Positions 1-8,611 of a DNA stretch of 37,368 bases are shown here, piece by piece (position 1 is the first letter of the stretch; every line of letters starts with the position of its first letter). The DNA comes from CAZXCQ01 sp964639275 (GTDB taxonomy: Bacteria; Desulfobacterota; DSM-4660; Desulfatiglandales; Desulfatiglandaceae), in the NCBI GenBank assembly GCA_964639275.1, contig CAZXCQ010000016.1:1-37368 (forward strand), in the 5' to 3' direction. The notes beneath the pieces are model-generated. The model was given only the letters and a program-made list of their open reading frames with translations, did no database searches and had not been told where the DNA came from. Both the position numbers and the translations under genes were made by a program.

Positions 1-1926
1 TTCCCCCTGCCCCCTCATCTCCAGGTCTCTTTGAGCGATCTCAAAACCGTCATTGCTCTCAACCAGGACCTTGACCCTGGAAATGCCCTCATGGGATATA
101 TCCCCAGAGAGCATGAGGATACAGAGACCCCTTCTGGAACCTCTTCCCACCCGGCCCCTCAGCTGGTGGAGCTGGGACAATCCAAAACGTTCCGGATGCT
201 CAATCACCATCACGGTGGCCCCCGGGGCATGAACCCCCACCTCTATGACCGATGTCCCTACCAAGAGATCGATCTTCCCTTTCCGGAACTCTTCCATGAC
301 CCGATCCTTTTGATCCGGAGCGAGTCTGCCGTGGATCAGTCCAACACGAAAACGGGGGGCAAACAGCCTGGTCAACTTCATGTACATATCAAGGGCACTT
401 TTTAGATCCTCTTCCTCTGATCCCTCGATTACGGGGCAGATGACTATGCCTTGCTCGCCCACTGACAGCCTTTGATACAGGGTATTGAATACCTTTCTCT
501 TTTGGGTCGAGTCTGCCAAAAGCGTCGTTACAGGACGGTGCCCCTTCGGGTATTTTTTGATTTCTGTGATATCGAGGTCGGCGAAGACGCTCATGGCAAG
601 GGTCCTGGGGATCGGGGTTGCCGTCATCACCAGGAGGTGAGGGTTTCCCCCTTTCTTGTCAAGGAGTGCGCGTTGTCTTACGCCAAAGCGGTGCTGCTCA
701 TCAATGACCACCAGGCCCAGTCTCGCAAAAGAGAGGCCCTCTTGAATCAGGGCCTGGGTACCGATGATCAGATTATATTCCCCATCCTTAATCTCCTGAT
801 ATCGCTCTAGACGATCAGGCCTTCTCAGCGTACCGGTCAAGATAACCGGGGAAAATCCCATGCCCCGTGGCAAAGAGGAGAAATATCCGTAATGTTGCCG
901 GGCCAATACCTGTGTCGGGACCATGATTGCCACCTGCCAGTTGTTGAGGATGGCAATATATGCGGTCACGGCAGCCACAACGGTCTTGCCGCATCCCACA
1001 TCTCCCTGGAGCAATCGATTCATGGGCCTTCCGGTGGTCAGGTCTCCTGCTATCTCCCTTATGGCCCGGACCTGGTCCCCGGTCAGGGAAAAGGGGAGAT
1101 ATTTCCGGAGGCGATCTTCCAAATCATGCGGGATCCATAAGATTGGCGCCCTTCTTTGCTTTGAAACGATTTTTCGGGAAACAATATTTAGCATCACCAG
1201 AAAGAAATGATCAAAGGTGAGTCTCTTATGACCCTTTGTCTTGTACTGGTTAAGTAGATCAGGAGATGAGTCATTGGGCGGAAAATGGACCTCCCTGAGG
1301 GCCTCTCCAAGACCCGGGAGACCCAGCCGATGGATCGTCTCTTTCGGAAGCATCTCCACAACCGGCTCATCCCCATGTCCCAGGGCCTGCCTGACCAACG
1401 CGCGCAGGACCGGTCCTGAAATTCCCTTGATAGCTGAATAGACAGGGTAAAATCCCAGAGATAATGGCCCCCCTGCACCCCCTGCTAGAGTGATATCAGG
1501 GTGGATCATCTGCCTTTTGCCGCGATTTAGCTGGATACGGCCATAGGCCATGACGGTCCGGCCCTTTTGGGTGTAACGGCTCAGATAGGCCTTTTTGAAA
1601 TTAAACCAGAGGAGTTCGAGCGGAGCTGTTTCGTCGCGGATGATGATCCTGAAAAGGCGTCGTCTGCCGGGGAGGAATCTCTCCTCTCCCCCGGCGGTGA
1701 CAGTGCCCTTTACCAGTGCCGGTCTACCGTGGCATGTCTCGGAGATATTGAGCAGATTCCTCCGGTCTTCATACCGGATGGGCAAAAAAAGCAGGAGGTC
1801 GATCAGGGTATGAAGGCCTTTTCCCGCCAGGAGTTGGGCCTTCCTGGGGCCGATCCCCTTCAGGTCAGTGAGGGGACGTCTTAGCGTCTGGATTTCTTTG
1901 AGAAGGGTTACGGGTGATCGGATCAC
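1..1926 (-). CDS. recG: ATP-dependent DNA helicase RecG (3' end beyond window)
   Basis: RecG remodels stalled replication forks and Holliday junctions in the cytoplasm. The minus frame is open for 642 codons from a GTG at 1926 to the left edge. Visible motifs are Walker A GDVGCGKT (near 980-1000), the Walker B-type box DEQHRFGVRQ (near 690), a TSVIEVGVHAPGA helicase motif (near 220-250), and QLRGRVGRG (near 150). The N-terminal part carries the LKGIGPRKA segment typical of the wedge-domain end. The frame ends at LEMRGQGE on the edge, so roughly the last 60-75 residues are missing compared with E. coli RecG. A TTG seven codons upstream is an alternative start. No neighbour shares its direction. 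Identification is secure; the exact start is not. Confidence 0.95.
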   Translation of the reverse strand, partial: MIRSPVTLLKEIQTLRRPLTDLKGIGPRKAQLLAGKGLHTLIDLLLFLPIRYEDRRNLLNISETCHGRPALVKGTVTAGGEERFLPGRRRLFRIIIRDETAPLELLWFNFKKAYLSRYTQKGRTVMAYGRIQLNRGKRQMIHPDITLAGGAGGPLSLGFYPVYSAIKGISGPVLRALVRQALGHGDEPVVEMLPKETIHRLGLPGLGEALREVHFPPNDSSPDLLNQYKTKGHKRLTFDHFFLVMLNIVSRKIVSKQRRAPILWIPHDLEDRLRKYLPFSLTGDQVRAIREIAGDLTTGRPMNRLLQGDVGCGKTVVAAVTAYIAILNNWQVAIMVPTQVLARQHYGYFSSLPRGMGFSPVILTGTLRRPDRLERYQEIKDGEYNLIIGTQALIQEGLSFARLGLVVIDEQHRFGVRQRALLDKKGGNPHLLVMTATPIPRTLAMSVFADLDITEIKKYPKGHRPVTTLLADSTQKRKVFNTLYQRLSVGEQGIVICPVIEGSEEEDLKSALDMYMKLTRLFAPRFRVGLIHGRLAPDQKDRVMEEFRKGKIDLLVGTSVIEVGVHAPGATVMVIEHPERFGLSQLHQLRGRVGRGSRRGLCILMLSGDISHEGISRVKVLVESNDGFEIAQRDLEMRGQGE

Positions 1927-2007
1927 ATTGATATCTATTAGCAAATCACCGATTGAGTTACAAGAGAAATGATTTGACAATAATAATCTGAGGTTATTAG
2001 AATAATG

Positions 2008-2100
2008 GTAACACCTTAACCTTTTGAAACCCGGGGTATGGGGATTCCGAACCCCCATACCCCTCCCCAAGTGCCAATTTTCAGAAAGCTAAACTGATAC
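2008..2100 (+). repeat. MITE/REP-like palindromic intergenic repeat, copy A
   Basis: Left end GTAACA (2008-2013) is followed by a TTAAC..TTTTGAAA arm. Then comes a perfect 11-bp hairpin GGGGTATGGGG (2033-2043) / CCCCATACCCC (2053-2063) around the 9-nt loop ATTCCGAAC. The right arm ends TGATAC (2095-2100), a variant of the complementary terminus TGTTAC. It lies between recG and purM. The same structure recurs at about 3270, 6665, 9286 and 13013. Confidence 0.85.
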
Positions 2101-2141
2101 GAATAATGGAAGATTATCACATCAATTAAGTGGGGCCGGAT

Positions 2142-3203
2142 ATGATGGAACAACCCGGGGAAAATGGAAAATACGCCGAGGCAGGTGTCGATATCGATGC
2201 AGGTAACAGGTTTGTTGATCTTATAAGGCCGATCGTCAGCAAGACCTTTAGGTCCGGTGTCATCACAGATATCGGGGGTTTTGGCGGGCTCTATTCATTG
2301 AATGTGGAACATATTAAGAACCCGGTCCTTGTTTCCTCTACAGATGGCGTGGGCACAAAGCTAAAGATAGCGTTTATGATGGATAAACACGACACCGTGG
2401 GTATTGATCTTGTGGCCATGTGTGTGAATGACATTATGGTGGAGGGCGCTACCCCACTTTTTTTTCTGGATTATCTATCGATGGGGAAGCTGGATGTTGA
2501 AAAGGCCCAGAATATCATTAAGGGGATTACGGCGGGCTGCCTTGAGGCGGGGTGCTCGCTCATAGGGGGAGAGACCGCCGAGATGCCCGGGTTTTACCGC
2601 GAAGTGGAATACGATCTTGCAGGATTTGTGGTGGGACTCGCCGACAATGAAGAGCTCTTGGATGGATCTGAGGTTGGCGTTGGTCACCAGATCATCGGAA
2701 TCGGGTCCAGCGGGCTCCACAGCAATGGTTATTCGCTGGCGCGCAAGATCTTTTTCGAGGGCCTGAAGATGTCGGTGGGTGATTATGTATCCGACTTCGG
2801 CAGGACCCTTGGCGAAGAACTCTTGGAACCCACCCGGATATATGCAAGGACCATCAGTAACCTGAGAAGGGATTTCCATATCTCTGCTATATGCCATATC
2901 ACCGGAGGCGGGCTCATTGATAATCCACCCCGCATGCTTCCAAGGCGTTGCAAGGCCCTCATCGATAAGTCAAGTTGGTCTCGGCCCACTATATTCCAGT
3001 ACCTCCAAAAGGCGGGACAGATATCAGAGCCCGAGATGATGCGAACCTTTAATAATGGCCTTGGCCTGCTTGTTGTGGTGAATCATGAGGACGTGAGCGA
3101 AGTGCTCTTGAGGCTCAAGGCAATGGGGGAGACCGCCTATCTCGTGGGCTCAGTGGAAGAGAGGGATGAAAATGAGGAGCCGGTCCAATTTGTAGAGACG
3201 TGA
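2142..3203 (+). CDS. purM: Phosphoribosylformylglycinamidine cyclo-ligase (AIR synthetase)
   Basis: PurM catalyses the ATP-dependent closure of FGAM to aminoimidazole ribonucleotide, step five of de novo purine synthesis. Signature segments are AGVDIDAGN near the N-terminus, the SSTDGVGTKLKIA nucleotide/substrate loop around residue 70, and GGETAEMPGFY around residue 145. Length is 353 residues from ATG 2142, close to the 345 of E. coli. A GTG at 2130 would add four residues; neither start has a strong Shine-Dalgarno. A repeat copy sits on each side, so the gene seems transcribed alone. A purine-pathway purH-like gene lies at the other end of the window, not in an operon with it. The PurM N- and C-domains appear complete. 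Confidence 0.95.
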   Translation: MMEQPGENGKYAEAGVDIDAGNRFVDLIRPIVSKTFRSGVITDIGGFGGLYSLNVEHIKNPVLVSSTDGVGTKLKIAFMMDKHDTVGIDLVAMCVNDIMVEGATPLFFLDYLSMGKLDVEKAQNIIKGITAGCLEAGCSLIGGETAEMPGFYREVEYDLAGFVVGLADNEELLDGSEVGVGHQIIGIGSSGLHSNGYSLARKIFFEGLKMSVGDYVSDFGRTLGEELLEPTRIYARTISNLRRDFHISAICHITGGGLIDNPPRMLPRRCKALIDKSSWSRPTIFQYLQKAGQISEPEMMRTFNNGLGLLVVVNHEDVSEVLLRLKAMGETAYLVGSVEERDENEEPVQFVET

Positions 3204-3269
3204 TCCCTGTCTGGTCCGGGGGCTTGGCTGTGGTCATGGGTATGGCCACGCAGACGATATTGAGGGTTG

Positions 3270-3363
3270 GTAGCAATTTAGCTTTCTTCAAAATTGGAAC
3301 TGAGACACGGGGATGGGGGTTTGGAATCCCCATTGCCCGGGTTTCACAGAGTTGAGGTGTTAG
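3270..3363 (-). repeat. MITE/REP-like palindromic repeat, copy B (inverted)
   Basis: This is a reverse-oriented, more diverged copy of the family: GTAGCA..TTTAGCTTTCTTCAAAA arm at 3270, G-rich half GGGGATGGGGG (near 3309-3319), loop, CCCCATTGCCC, and end TGTTAG (3358-3363). The stem has one bulge relative to the other copies. It fills most of the purM-tatA gap. Confidence 0.75.
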
Positions 3364-3420
3364 AAGGTTGGTATTCGCAATAAATTAATGTGATCGCATA
3401 GAACCTATTTGGAGTTAGCC

Positions 3421-3735
3421 ATGTTTGGACTAGGTCCCACCGAATTAATCATCATCGCCGTCATAGTCCTCCTTATATTTGGCGCCAAGCGACTTCCTGA
3501 AATCGGAAAAGGTGTGGGCGGGGCTATCAGGGAATTCAAGAATGTGAAGAAGGAGCTGAGCTCGCCAGAGACAGTGGATAAGGCTCAGGAAGGCGACCCC
3601 ACGCAAAAGGCCAAGAATGAGCCCTCGACCCTGGAGGCCAAGGTGGTTGACAAGGTCCTGGAGCAGGTCCCGGCCGTAAAAAAGGCCATGGATGTCAAAA
3701 AAAAGGCCGACAAGGTCAAGGAGCTCCTCAAGTGA
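3421..3735 (+). CDS. tatA: Twin-arginine translocase subunit TatA/TatE
   Basis: TatA oligomers form the membrane channel of the Tat pathway that exports folded, often cofactor-bearing proteins. The ATG at 3421 follows GGAG (3411-3414) at good spacing. An upstream TTG at 3409 has no such support. The 104-residue product has the short N-terminal LGPTELIII transmembrane helix, the FGAKRLPEIGKGVG hinge and amphipathic helix, and a charged, lysine-rich cytoplasmic tail. TatB and TatC are not adjacent. The TatA/TatE type is favoured over TatB because of the FGxxxLPxxG hinge and short length. A Tat-type substrate (the flavodoxin at 7881-8579) is encoded nearby. Confidence 0.93.
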   Translation: MFGLGPTELIIIAVIVLLIFGAKRLPEIGKGVGGAIREFKNVKKELSSPETVDKAQEGDPTQKAKNEPSTLEAKVVDKVLEQVPAVKKAMDVKKKADKVKELLK

Positions 3736-3766
3736 GCCTCAATACCTGCGATGGGGGATACTGGGT

Positions 3767-4177
3767 TTGGGAGAGATAGCGGACATTCTTCAGAGCGTCA
3801 GGACCATTGCCGTCGTAGGGCTCTCACCAAAGGAATCCAGAGACAGCAACAGGGTGGCCCGATATCTCATGGGCCGGGGTTATGAAATAGTGCCTGTCAA
3901 CCCCGGGCAAAGGGTGATATTGGGAAAACCCTGCTTCGCGTCTCTCAAGGATATACCCGTTAAGGTGGACATGGCCGATCTCTTCCTCAACCCGACCCGG
4001 GTTCCTCCGGTAGTTGATGAGGCGATCGAGATCGGTGTACGCGTAATCTGGATGCAGTTGGGCGTGGTGGAAAACGAATCTGCCGAAAAGGCAAGGGGGG
4101 CGGGCATCCAGGTGGTTATGGATCGGTGTGTCATGAGGGAGCTTCAAAGAATGCCCGAGATGATTCCCCCTTCGTAG
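3767..4177 (+). CDS. CoA-binding domain protein (YccU-like)
   Basis: A small Rossmann-fold protein with the VRTIAVVGLSPKESRDSNRVARYLMGRGYEIVPVNP pattern (split here: IAVVGLSPK near residue 14, YEIVPVNPG near residue 40), typical of stand-alone CoA-binding domain proteins. Function in this family is not well defined. The start is uncertain. TTG 3767 follows GGGGGA at about 8 nt and gives 136 residues, matching the usual length. An ATG at 3692 would overlap tatA and add an S/R-rich tail that looks like tatA read out of frame. It is likely cotranscribed with tatA, since the gap is only about 30 nt. Confidence 0.8.
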   Translation: MGEIADILQSVRTIAVVGLSPKESRDSNRVARYLMGRGYEIVPVNPGQRVILGKPCFASLKDIPVKVDMADLFLNPTRVPPVVDEAIEIGVRVIWMQLGVVENESAEKARGAGIQVVMDRCVMRELQRMPEMIPPS

Positions 4178-4213
4178 GACCCGGCAAGCCTCCCCTCTTT
4201 GTGGCCTGCCCTT

Positions 4214-5626
4214 TTACCACCCCCAGGTGAGATATTGATGGATGGAATCCGAGGCAATCCTGCCCGCCCCCATCGCCAGAATAACCGTGGCCTGACCTGT
4301 TACAATATCTCCACCCGCCCAAACAGCCTTTTTGCTGGTCTTGCCGGTTTGAGGTTCTGCAATAATATAGCCCCCCCTGTTGAGGTTTAGGTCTTCAGTG
4401 GATTGGGTCAACAGGGGGTTTGCCCCTGCCCCTACGGCAATAACGGCCATGTCACACGCCATCTGGAATTTTGATCCCTCTATGGGCACCGGACGCCGGC
4501 GCCCTGATTCATCCGGCTCACCCAGTTCCATCTTCAGACATTCCATTCCGCTCACCCGACCATTTTCATCGCCGATAAAACGGGTTGGAGCGGTCAGCAG
4601 ATAGAACTCGACCCCTTCCTCTTCGGCGTGATGGATCTCGGCGGCCCGAGCAGGCATCTCATCGCGCGATCGCCTGTACACGATGCGGACCTTGTCAGCG
4701 CCCAGGCGCATGGCAGTCCTTGCGGCATCCATGGCCACATTTCCGGCACCAAACACCGCGACATTCTTCCCCTTTGCAATGGGGGTATCATATTCAGGAA
4801 AGAGATAGGCCTTCATGAGGTTGGCCCTGGTCAGATACTCATTGGCAGAGTAGATGCCGATGAGGTTTTCCCCGGGGACATTAAGAAACCGGGGAAGCCC
4901 TGCACCCACCCCGACATATATGGCCTCATACCCCTCCTCAAAGAGTTCATCCAGGGTGATGGTTCTCCCCACAACGACATTACACTCTACCCTTACCCCC
5001 AGCCTTTCAAGAAAATTTACCTCAGAATAGACGATCTCTTTGGGAAGTCTAAATTCGGGGATACCATAAACGAGGACACCCCCCGGTTTGTGAAAGGCCT
5101 CAAAAACGGTCACCTCATGCCCCTTCAGGATCAGGTCGCCGGCCACGGTCAGCCCGGACGGGCCTGAACCGACCACCGCCACCCTCTTTCCGGTGGGCTT
5201 GCCCTTTGGGGGAAGATCACCCTTGCCATGCTCCCTTTCCCAGTCGGCCGCAAACCGTTCCAGATTACCGATGGCAACGGGATCCCCTTTCTTTCCCAGT
5301 ATGCATCTCCCCTCACACTGGATTTCCTGTGGACAAACCCGGCCACAGACCGCGGGCAGGGCATTTCTCTCCCATATCTTGCGGACAGACTTTGTGAATT
5401 CCCCTTCCCTGATATGATTGATAAAACCTGGAATATCTATGCTCACCGGGCACCCCTCGATGCATGACGGCTTTTTGCACTGCAGGCACCTGTCCGCCTC
5501 CTTTACCGCGGATTCTTCGGGGTATCCATATGGGACCTCTTCGAAATTGCGTTTTCTGGCCTGGGGATCCTGTTCAGGCATGGATTGCCGGGGCATCTTT
5601 TCTTTCTTTTCTGCCTTTTCTGCCAT
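4214..5626 (-). CDS. nfnB: NADH-dependent ferredoxin:NADP+ oxidoreductase, large subunit (NfnB/SudA; glutamate synthase beta-like)
   Basis: With NfnA this flavoprotein bifurcates electrons from NADPH to NAD+ and ferredoxin, or runs in reverse, balancing pyridine nucleotides in anaerobes. About 470 residues. The N-terminal double-[4Fe-4S] domain has CLQCKKPSCIEGCP and CGRVCPQEIQCEGRC. A first dinucleotide fold has VAVVGSGPSGL, a second has NVAVFGAGNVAMDAART, and the C-terminus has GGDIVTGQATVILAMGAGR. Start: GGAGG precedes the ATG pair at 5629/5626; ATG 5641 is an alternative. It lies 3' of nfnA with about 110 nt between them. A free-standing GltD-like role is possible, but adjacency to nfnA argues for Nfn. 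Confidence 0.9.
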   Translation of the reverse strand: MAEKAEKKEKMPRQSMPEQDPQARKRNFEEVPYGYPEESAVKEADRCLQCKKPSCIEGCPVSIDIPGFINHIREGEFTKSVRKIWERNALPAVCGRVCPQEIQCEGRCILGKKGDPVAIGNLERFAADWEREHGKGDLPPKGKPTGKRVAVVGSGPSGLTVAGDLILKGHEVTVFEAFHKPGGVLVYGIPEFRLPKEIVYSEVNFLERLGVRVECNVVVGRTITLDELFEEGYEAIYVGVGAGLPRFLNVPGENLIGIYSANEYLTRANLMKAYLFPEYDTPIAKGKNVAVFGAGNVAMDAARTAMRLGADKVRIVYRRSRDEMPARAAEIHHAEEEGVEFYLLTAPTRFIGDENGRVSGMECLKMELGEPDESGRRRPVPIEGSKFQMACDMAVIAVGAGANPLLTQSTEDLNLNRGGYIIAEPQTGKTSKKAVWAGGDIVTGQATVILAMGAGRIASDSIHQYLTWGW

Positions 5627-5738
5627 CATCTCCTCCACCATCTCTAACGCTGATCGCCCTCTGCAAAGACCCGGTGACTGCCCAGGGCGCCAAAGAGCAA
5701 CCCCTCAAAAACCCGGGGCGCAATGAATTCTGGTGTGC

Positions 5739-6575
5739 TTACGCTGCCTTGCATTCGCACTGATGCCTCTGGTAGGCAACGGCCTCTTCGGCCACGTAGG
5801 CCTGAAGCCGCTGCATCAGTTCATCAAAGTCGACCTGGTGACCGTCAAATTCCGGGCCATCCACACAGGCAAATCTGGTCTGTCCACCCACACTGACGCG
5901 ACAGCAACCGCACATGCCCGTACCGTCCACCATTATGGCATTGAGGCTAACCAGGGTCTTGACCTTGTATTCTTTTGTGATTTTGCACACGAACTTCATC
6001 ATGGGGACGGGGCCGATTCCCACCACCAGCTTTATATCTTCTTTCTCAAGGATCTCTTTGAGCACATCGGTCACAAACCCGTGATGCCCATAGGAGCCAT
6101 CATCTGTGCACACACGAAGTTCATGCGAGGCGGCCCTCATCTTGTCCTCCAGTATGAGGAGATCTTTTGTCCTGGCACCGATAATTGCCTTCACATTGTT
6201 CCCAAGGCCCTTTAGGGCCCTGGCAATGGGATGGAGGACCGCGACACCGGTGCCACCCCCAACACAGACCACATTACCCACCTTCTCCAGTTTGGTCGGT
6301 TTACCCAGGGGGCCTATGACGTCCAGGTATTGCTCCCCGACCTTGAGGGATTTGAAAAGGGCCGTGGACTTCCCCACCACCTGATAAATGACCGTCAGTG
6401 TGCCCTTTCGGGGGTCTGTGTCCGCCATTGTCAACGGAATACGTTCGCCGGTTTCATTCGCCTTTAGTATGACAAATTGCCCCGGCTTGGCCTTCTTGGC
6501 TATCATAGGGGCGCTGATCTCATTGAGGACCACCGTGCCATCAGCCATCTCCTGACGTTTTAAGATTTCAAACAT
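5739..6575 (-). CDS. nfnA: NfnA/SudB: ferredoxin-NADP+ reductase-type small subunit
   Basis: This is the FAD- and [2Fe-2S]-containing partner of NfnB, carrying the NAD site and, in characterised Nfn, the bifurcating machinery. The 278-residue product has the FAD-domain stretch KPGQFVILKANETGERIPLT, the nucleotide-binding VVCVGGGTGVAVLHPIARAL, and the C-terminal iron-sulfur ligands in MCGCCRVSVGG..RFAC. The ATG at 6575 is chosen over 6587 because GAGG precedes it at about 6 nt and the conserved N-terminus MFEIL begins there. It is the first gene of a two-gene minus-strand operon. It is also annotated in the literature as sulfide dehydrogenase subunit beta; I see no reason to prefer that activity. 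Confidence 0.9.
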   Translation of the reverse strand: MFEILKRQEMADGTVVLNEISAPMIAKKAKPGQFVILKANETGERIPLTMADTDPRKGTLTVIYQVVGKSTALFKSLKVGEQYLDVIGPLGKPTKLEKVGNVVCVGGGTGVAVLHPIARALKGLGNNVKAIIGARTKDLLILEDKMRAASHELRVCTDDGSYGHHGFVTDVLKEILEKEDIKLVVGIGPVPMMKFVCKITKEYKVKTLVSLNAIMVDGTGMCGCCRVSVGGQTRFACVDGPEFDGHQVDFDELMQRLQAYVAEEAVAYQRHQCECKAA

Positions 6576-6991
6576 GACGCACCTCACAGGGATTTGATCG
6601 GTCTTTTGCGCCCCCGTTTATCATACCTCAGATAGGGCTGTCAAAAAAAAAGGATCAATTTGGCGTAACATTTTTGCCGTTTGAAACCCGGGGAATGGGG
6701 ATTCCGAACCCCCATACCCCTGTCCAAGTGTCAGTTTTGAGATGTTACAATTTGACTAAAAAGTCATGACGGTGTAATCATCTGCCGTGCCCAAAACCCG
6801 GTGCGTCGGGGACCTTGCCATTATTGCGGAATAACCGGGTGTCACGACACCAGCGGTCGTTTGCCCGGCTCTCTCAGGGGAACTACGGGGCTTGGGCAGT
6901 TTCGCATAGAGTGTTTCAGAACCAACCTCCGCTTTTTCATGGGGTCATGGTCGATAGCCACTATGGAGAAAATCAAGGAAGGAGGAGAAGA
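6576..6991. other. Intergenic region between divergent nfnA and the DUF169 gene
   Basis: Holds repeat copy C (6665-6748) and an A9 run near 6642. It also has a perfect 14-bp inverted repeat GGTGTCACGACACC at 6838-6851, about 140 nt before the DUF169 start, which could be an operator or a short hairpin. No convincing coding frame was seen. A plus-strand reading frame upstream of 6992 lacks family similarity and is treated as a non-coding extension. Confidence 0.5.
6665..6748 (+). repeat. MITE/REP-like palindromic repeat, copy C
   Basis: Left terminus GTAACA (6665-6670) and right terminus TGTTAC (6743-6748) are perfect inverted repeats. The hairpin is GGGGAATGGGG (6690-6700) / CCCCATACCCC (6710-6720) around ATTCCGAAC, with one stem mismatch. 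Confidence 0.85.
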
Positions 6992-7777
6992 ATGGCAGAT
7001 CTTGAGTTGTATCGAAGATATGGAGATGAGCTCGAAAGGCAGTTAAGACTAAAGACTTTCCCTTTGGCGTTAAAACTGTTGAAAGACCAGAGTGATATCC
7101 CCGACGGCGCCAAGAGGCCCCTTCGGGATTTTGGACACCACCTGTCGCTGTGCCAGGCCTATCAGATCTCACGCCGCGATGGGGTGGCAATCGCCATGCT
7201 GAAAGAGGACAACTGGTGTCCCGAACCCGTCATCGGTTATGGTCTGGGAGAGCCGCCCCAGTATTTCCTGGATGGGCATAATCGGTATCCGCACGATGTG
7301 GAGAATCTGGAGGCCGGAAGCCATTATGCCCGGCAGTTACCGCGCCTGGATGTTGGAAGGTACGTGGGCGTGGTTTCGGCTTCCCTCACAACAACCGGGT
7401 TTGAGCCTGATCTTGTCACGATCTACTGTGACTCGTCCCAGCTCAATCTGCTCCTGTTGGCGAGGGAGTACAAAGAGGGATACGACCTCAAATGCGCCCT
7501 CTCGAGCCATGCCGCCTGTGTTTACGGCGTGATACCCGCTGCTCAAAGCGGAGAGTGCCAGGTCGCCGTACCCTGTCGTGGGGATCACTATCGCGGAATG
7601 GCAGGAGACGGTGAAATGATATTCACGGTCCCGCGGGCGAGACTGGGAGATCTGATGGCCGGAATCAAGTATGTTAATTCGTCTGGATCTCGACTGCCAA
7701 AGGCATATCCTATGTCTCCGGAGTATCCCCAGCGGGAGAGCTACAAGAAGATCGCGAAAATGATGGGATACCTTTGA
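6992..7777 (+). CDS. DUF169 family protein
   Basis: The 261-residue protein begins MADLELYRRYG at ATG 6992 behind a strong GGAGGAG (6981-6987). A longer reading from 6815 is rejected because its extra residues are compositionally odd and have no ribosome site. It has the family's features: an early KTFPLALKLL segment, a Cys-containing LSLCQAYQISRRDG region, and NWCPEPVIGYGLGEPP. Conserved cysteines also occur in SSHAACVYG and AVPCRGDHYRG. The family is common in anaerobes and archaea and its biochemical role is unknown to me; cysteine spacing hints at cofactor or thiol chemistry. It is monocistronic and followed by a terminator. Confidence 0.85.
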   Translation: MADLELYRRYGDELERQLRLKTFPLALKLLKDQSDIPDGAKRPLRDFGHHLSLCQAYQISRRDGVAIAMLKEDNWCPEPVIGYGLGEPPQYFLDGHNRYPHDVENLEAGSHYARQLPRLDVGRYVGVVSASLTTTGFEPDLVTIYCDSSQLNLLLLAREYKEGYDLKCALSSHAACVYGVIPAAQSGECQVAVPCRGDHYRGMAGDGEMIFTVPRARLGDLMAGIKYVNSSGSRLPKAYPMSPEYPQRESYKKIAKMMGYL

Positions 7778-7814
7778 ATGACGGAATGGGTCTCCCGCCA
7801 TAGGACAGAGACGG

Positions 7815-7875
7815 CCCGACAGAAACCGGACCACCCAAATGGGTACCGGCGCCTGTCGGGACTTTTTCCTTTTAT
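7815..7875 (+). terminator. Rho-independent-like terminator after the DUF169 gene
   Basis: Outer stem CCCGACAG (7815-7822) pairs with CTGTCGGG (7853-7860). An inner ACCGG/CCGGT-type stem and CCCA/TGGG lie within the loop, followed by ACTTTTTCCTTTT. It separates the plus-strand DUF169 gene from the convergent flavodoxin gene. The T-tract is only on the plus-strand side. Confidence 0.7.
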
Positions 7876-7880
7876 TGTGT

Positions 7881-8579
7881 TTATCCCAATTTTATTTTTG
7901 CCAAGAGCTTTGGGCGCAGGCCCTCTGCCCACCGACCGATGGCCTCCCAGTCCCGATAGTCACCCTCGGAGATCCCTTTGGAACTCATCTTGTATTTCAT
8001 GACCATTGCAATGAAAAGGGAAAGCTTGTCATAGTCAAGCACCCCTGCAAATAGTCCGATATCCACCGGCTTCACATCCGGTACGGCACTGATTAAAGGG
8101 TCGAGATATGACCGCGCCCTCCCACGGTTCTCTTCAGAGGGCCTGGACAGGGTGAGACAGGTCAGAAAATAGGCCACCGGAATTCGCGACAGCCACTGAT
8201 GGTTTTTTTCCACAAACGCCGTGGCCTCAGGCAGCCACCGGTCGCTTCGGATGGCACTCCCCACAACCACGGCCTGATAGGATGTGGGATCGGTGATTCC
8301 CTTTACCAGGCGGACATCCACCCGGCCACCTTTGTTGCAGAGCCTCTGCCCGATGGCCTCCGCCACCCCGCCGGTTGACCCGCACCGGCTGGCGTAAGCC
8401 ACCAGGATTTTTGGCCCGTTGGTCTTCTCGATCCCGCAGCTCGACTGGGGGAATCGGATCTCCGCGGCCTCTCCCACATGGGGCAGCGGTATCCCGGCCC
8501 CCAGGGCCACGACACCCGCGACCGCACCCGTTATCTTTGCGCTCTCAGCCATAAACTCCCTTCGTGACATCTCTTTCAT
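7881..8579 (-). CDS. Tat-exported flavodoxin-domain protein
   Basis: A 232-residue flavodoxin-fold protein that begins with a textbook twin-arginine signal: MSRREFM (residues 4-10), then a hydrophobic AGVVALGAGI stretch and a possible cleavage after GEAA. The flavodoxin FMN loop is ASRCGSTGGVAEAIG (about residues 65-80). YQAVVVGSAIRSDRW follows as in menaquinone-dependent protoporphyrinogen oxidase (HemG)-type flavodoxins. Export of a flavodoxin is unusual because these are normally cytoplasmic electron carriers. It lies about 30 nt 3' of the Spy-like gene on the same strand, so a two-gene envelope operon is likely. The start at 8579 has GAGGGAG upstream. Partner and substrate are unknown. 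Confidence 0.82.
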   Translation of the reverse strand: MKEMSRREFMAESAKITGAVAGVVALGAGIPLPHVGEAAEIRFPQSSCGIEKTNGPKILVAYASRCGSTGGVAEAIGQRLCNKGGRVDVRLVKGITDPTSYQAVVVGSAIRSDRWLPEATAFVEKNHQWLSRIPVAYFLTCLTLSRPSEENRGRARSYLDPLISAVPDVKPVDIGLFAGVLDYDKLSLFIAMVMKYKMSSKGISEGDYRDWEAIGRWAEGLRPKLLAKIKLG

Positions 8580-8611
8580 CGTCTCCCTCGCCTTTTGTCT
8601 TTTGTTTGATC

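Noticed and set aside
31..1884. Plus-strand ORFs at the left edge
   Set aside because: They are antisense shadows of recG, whose minus frame is open throughout and carries the helicase motifs.
2130..2141. GTG start for purM four codons upstream
   Set aside because: No Shine-Dalgarno and no family similarity in the extra residues; ATG 2142 gives the usual length.
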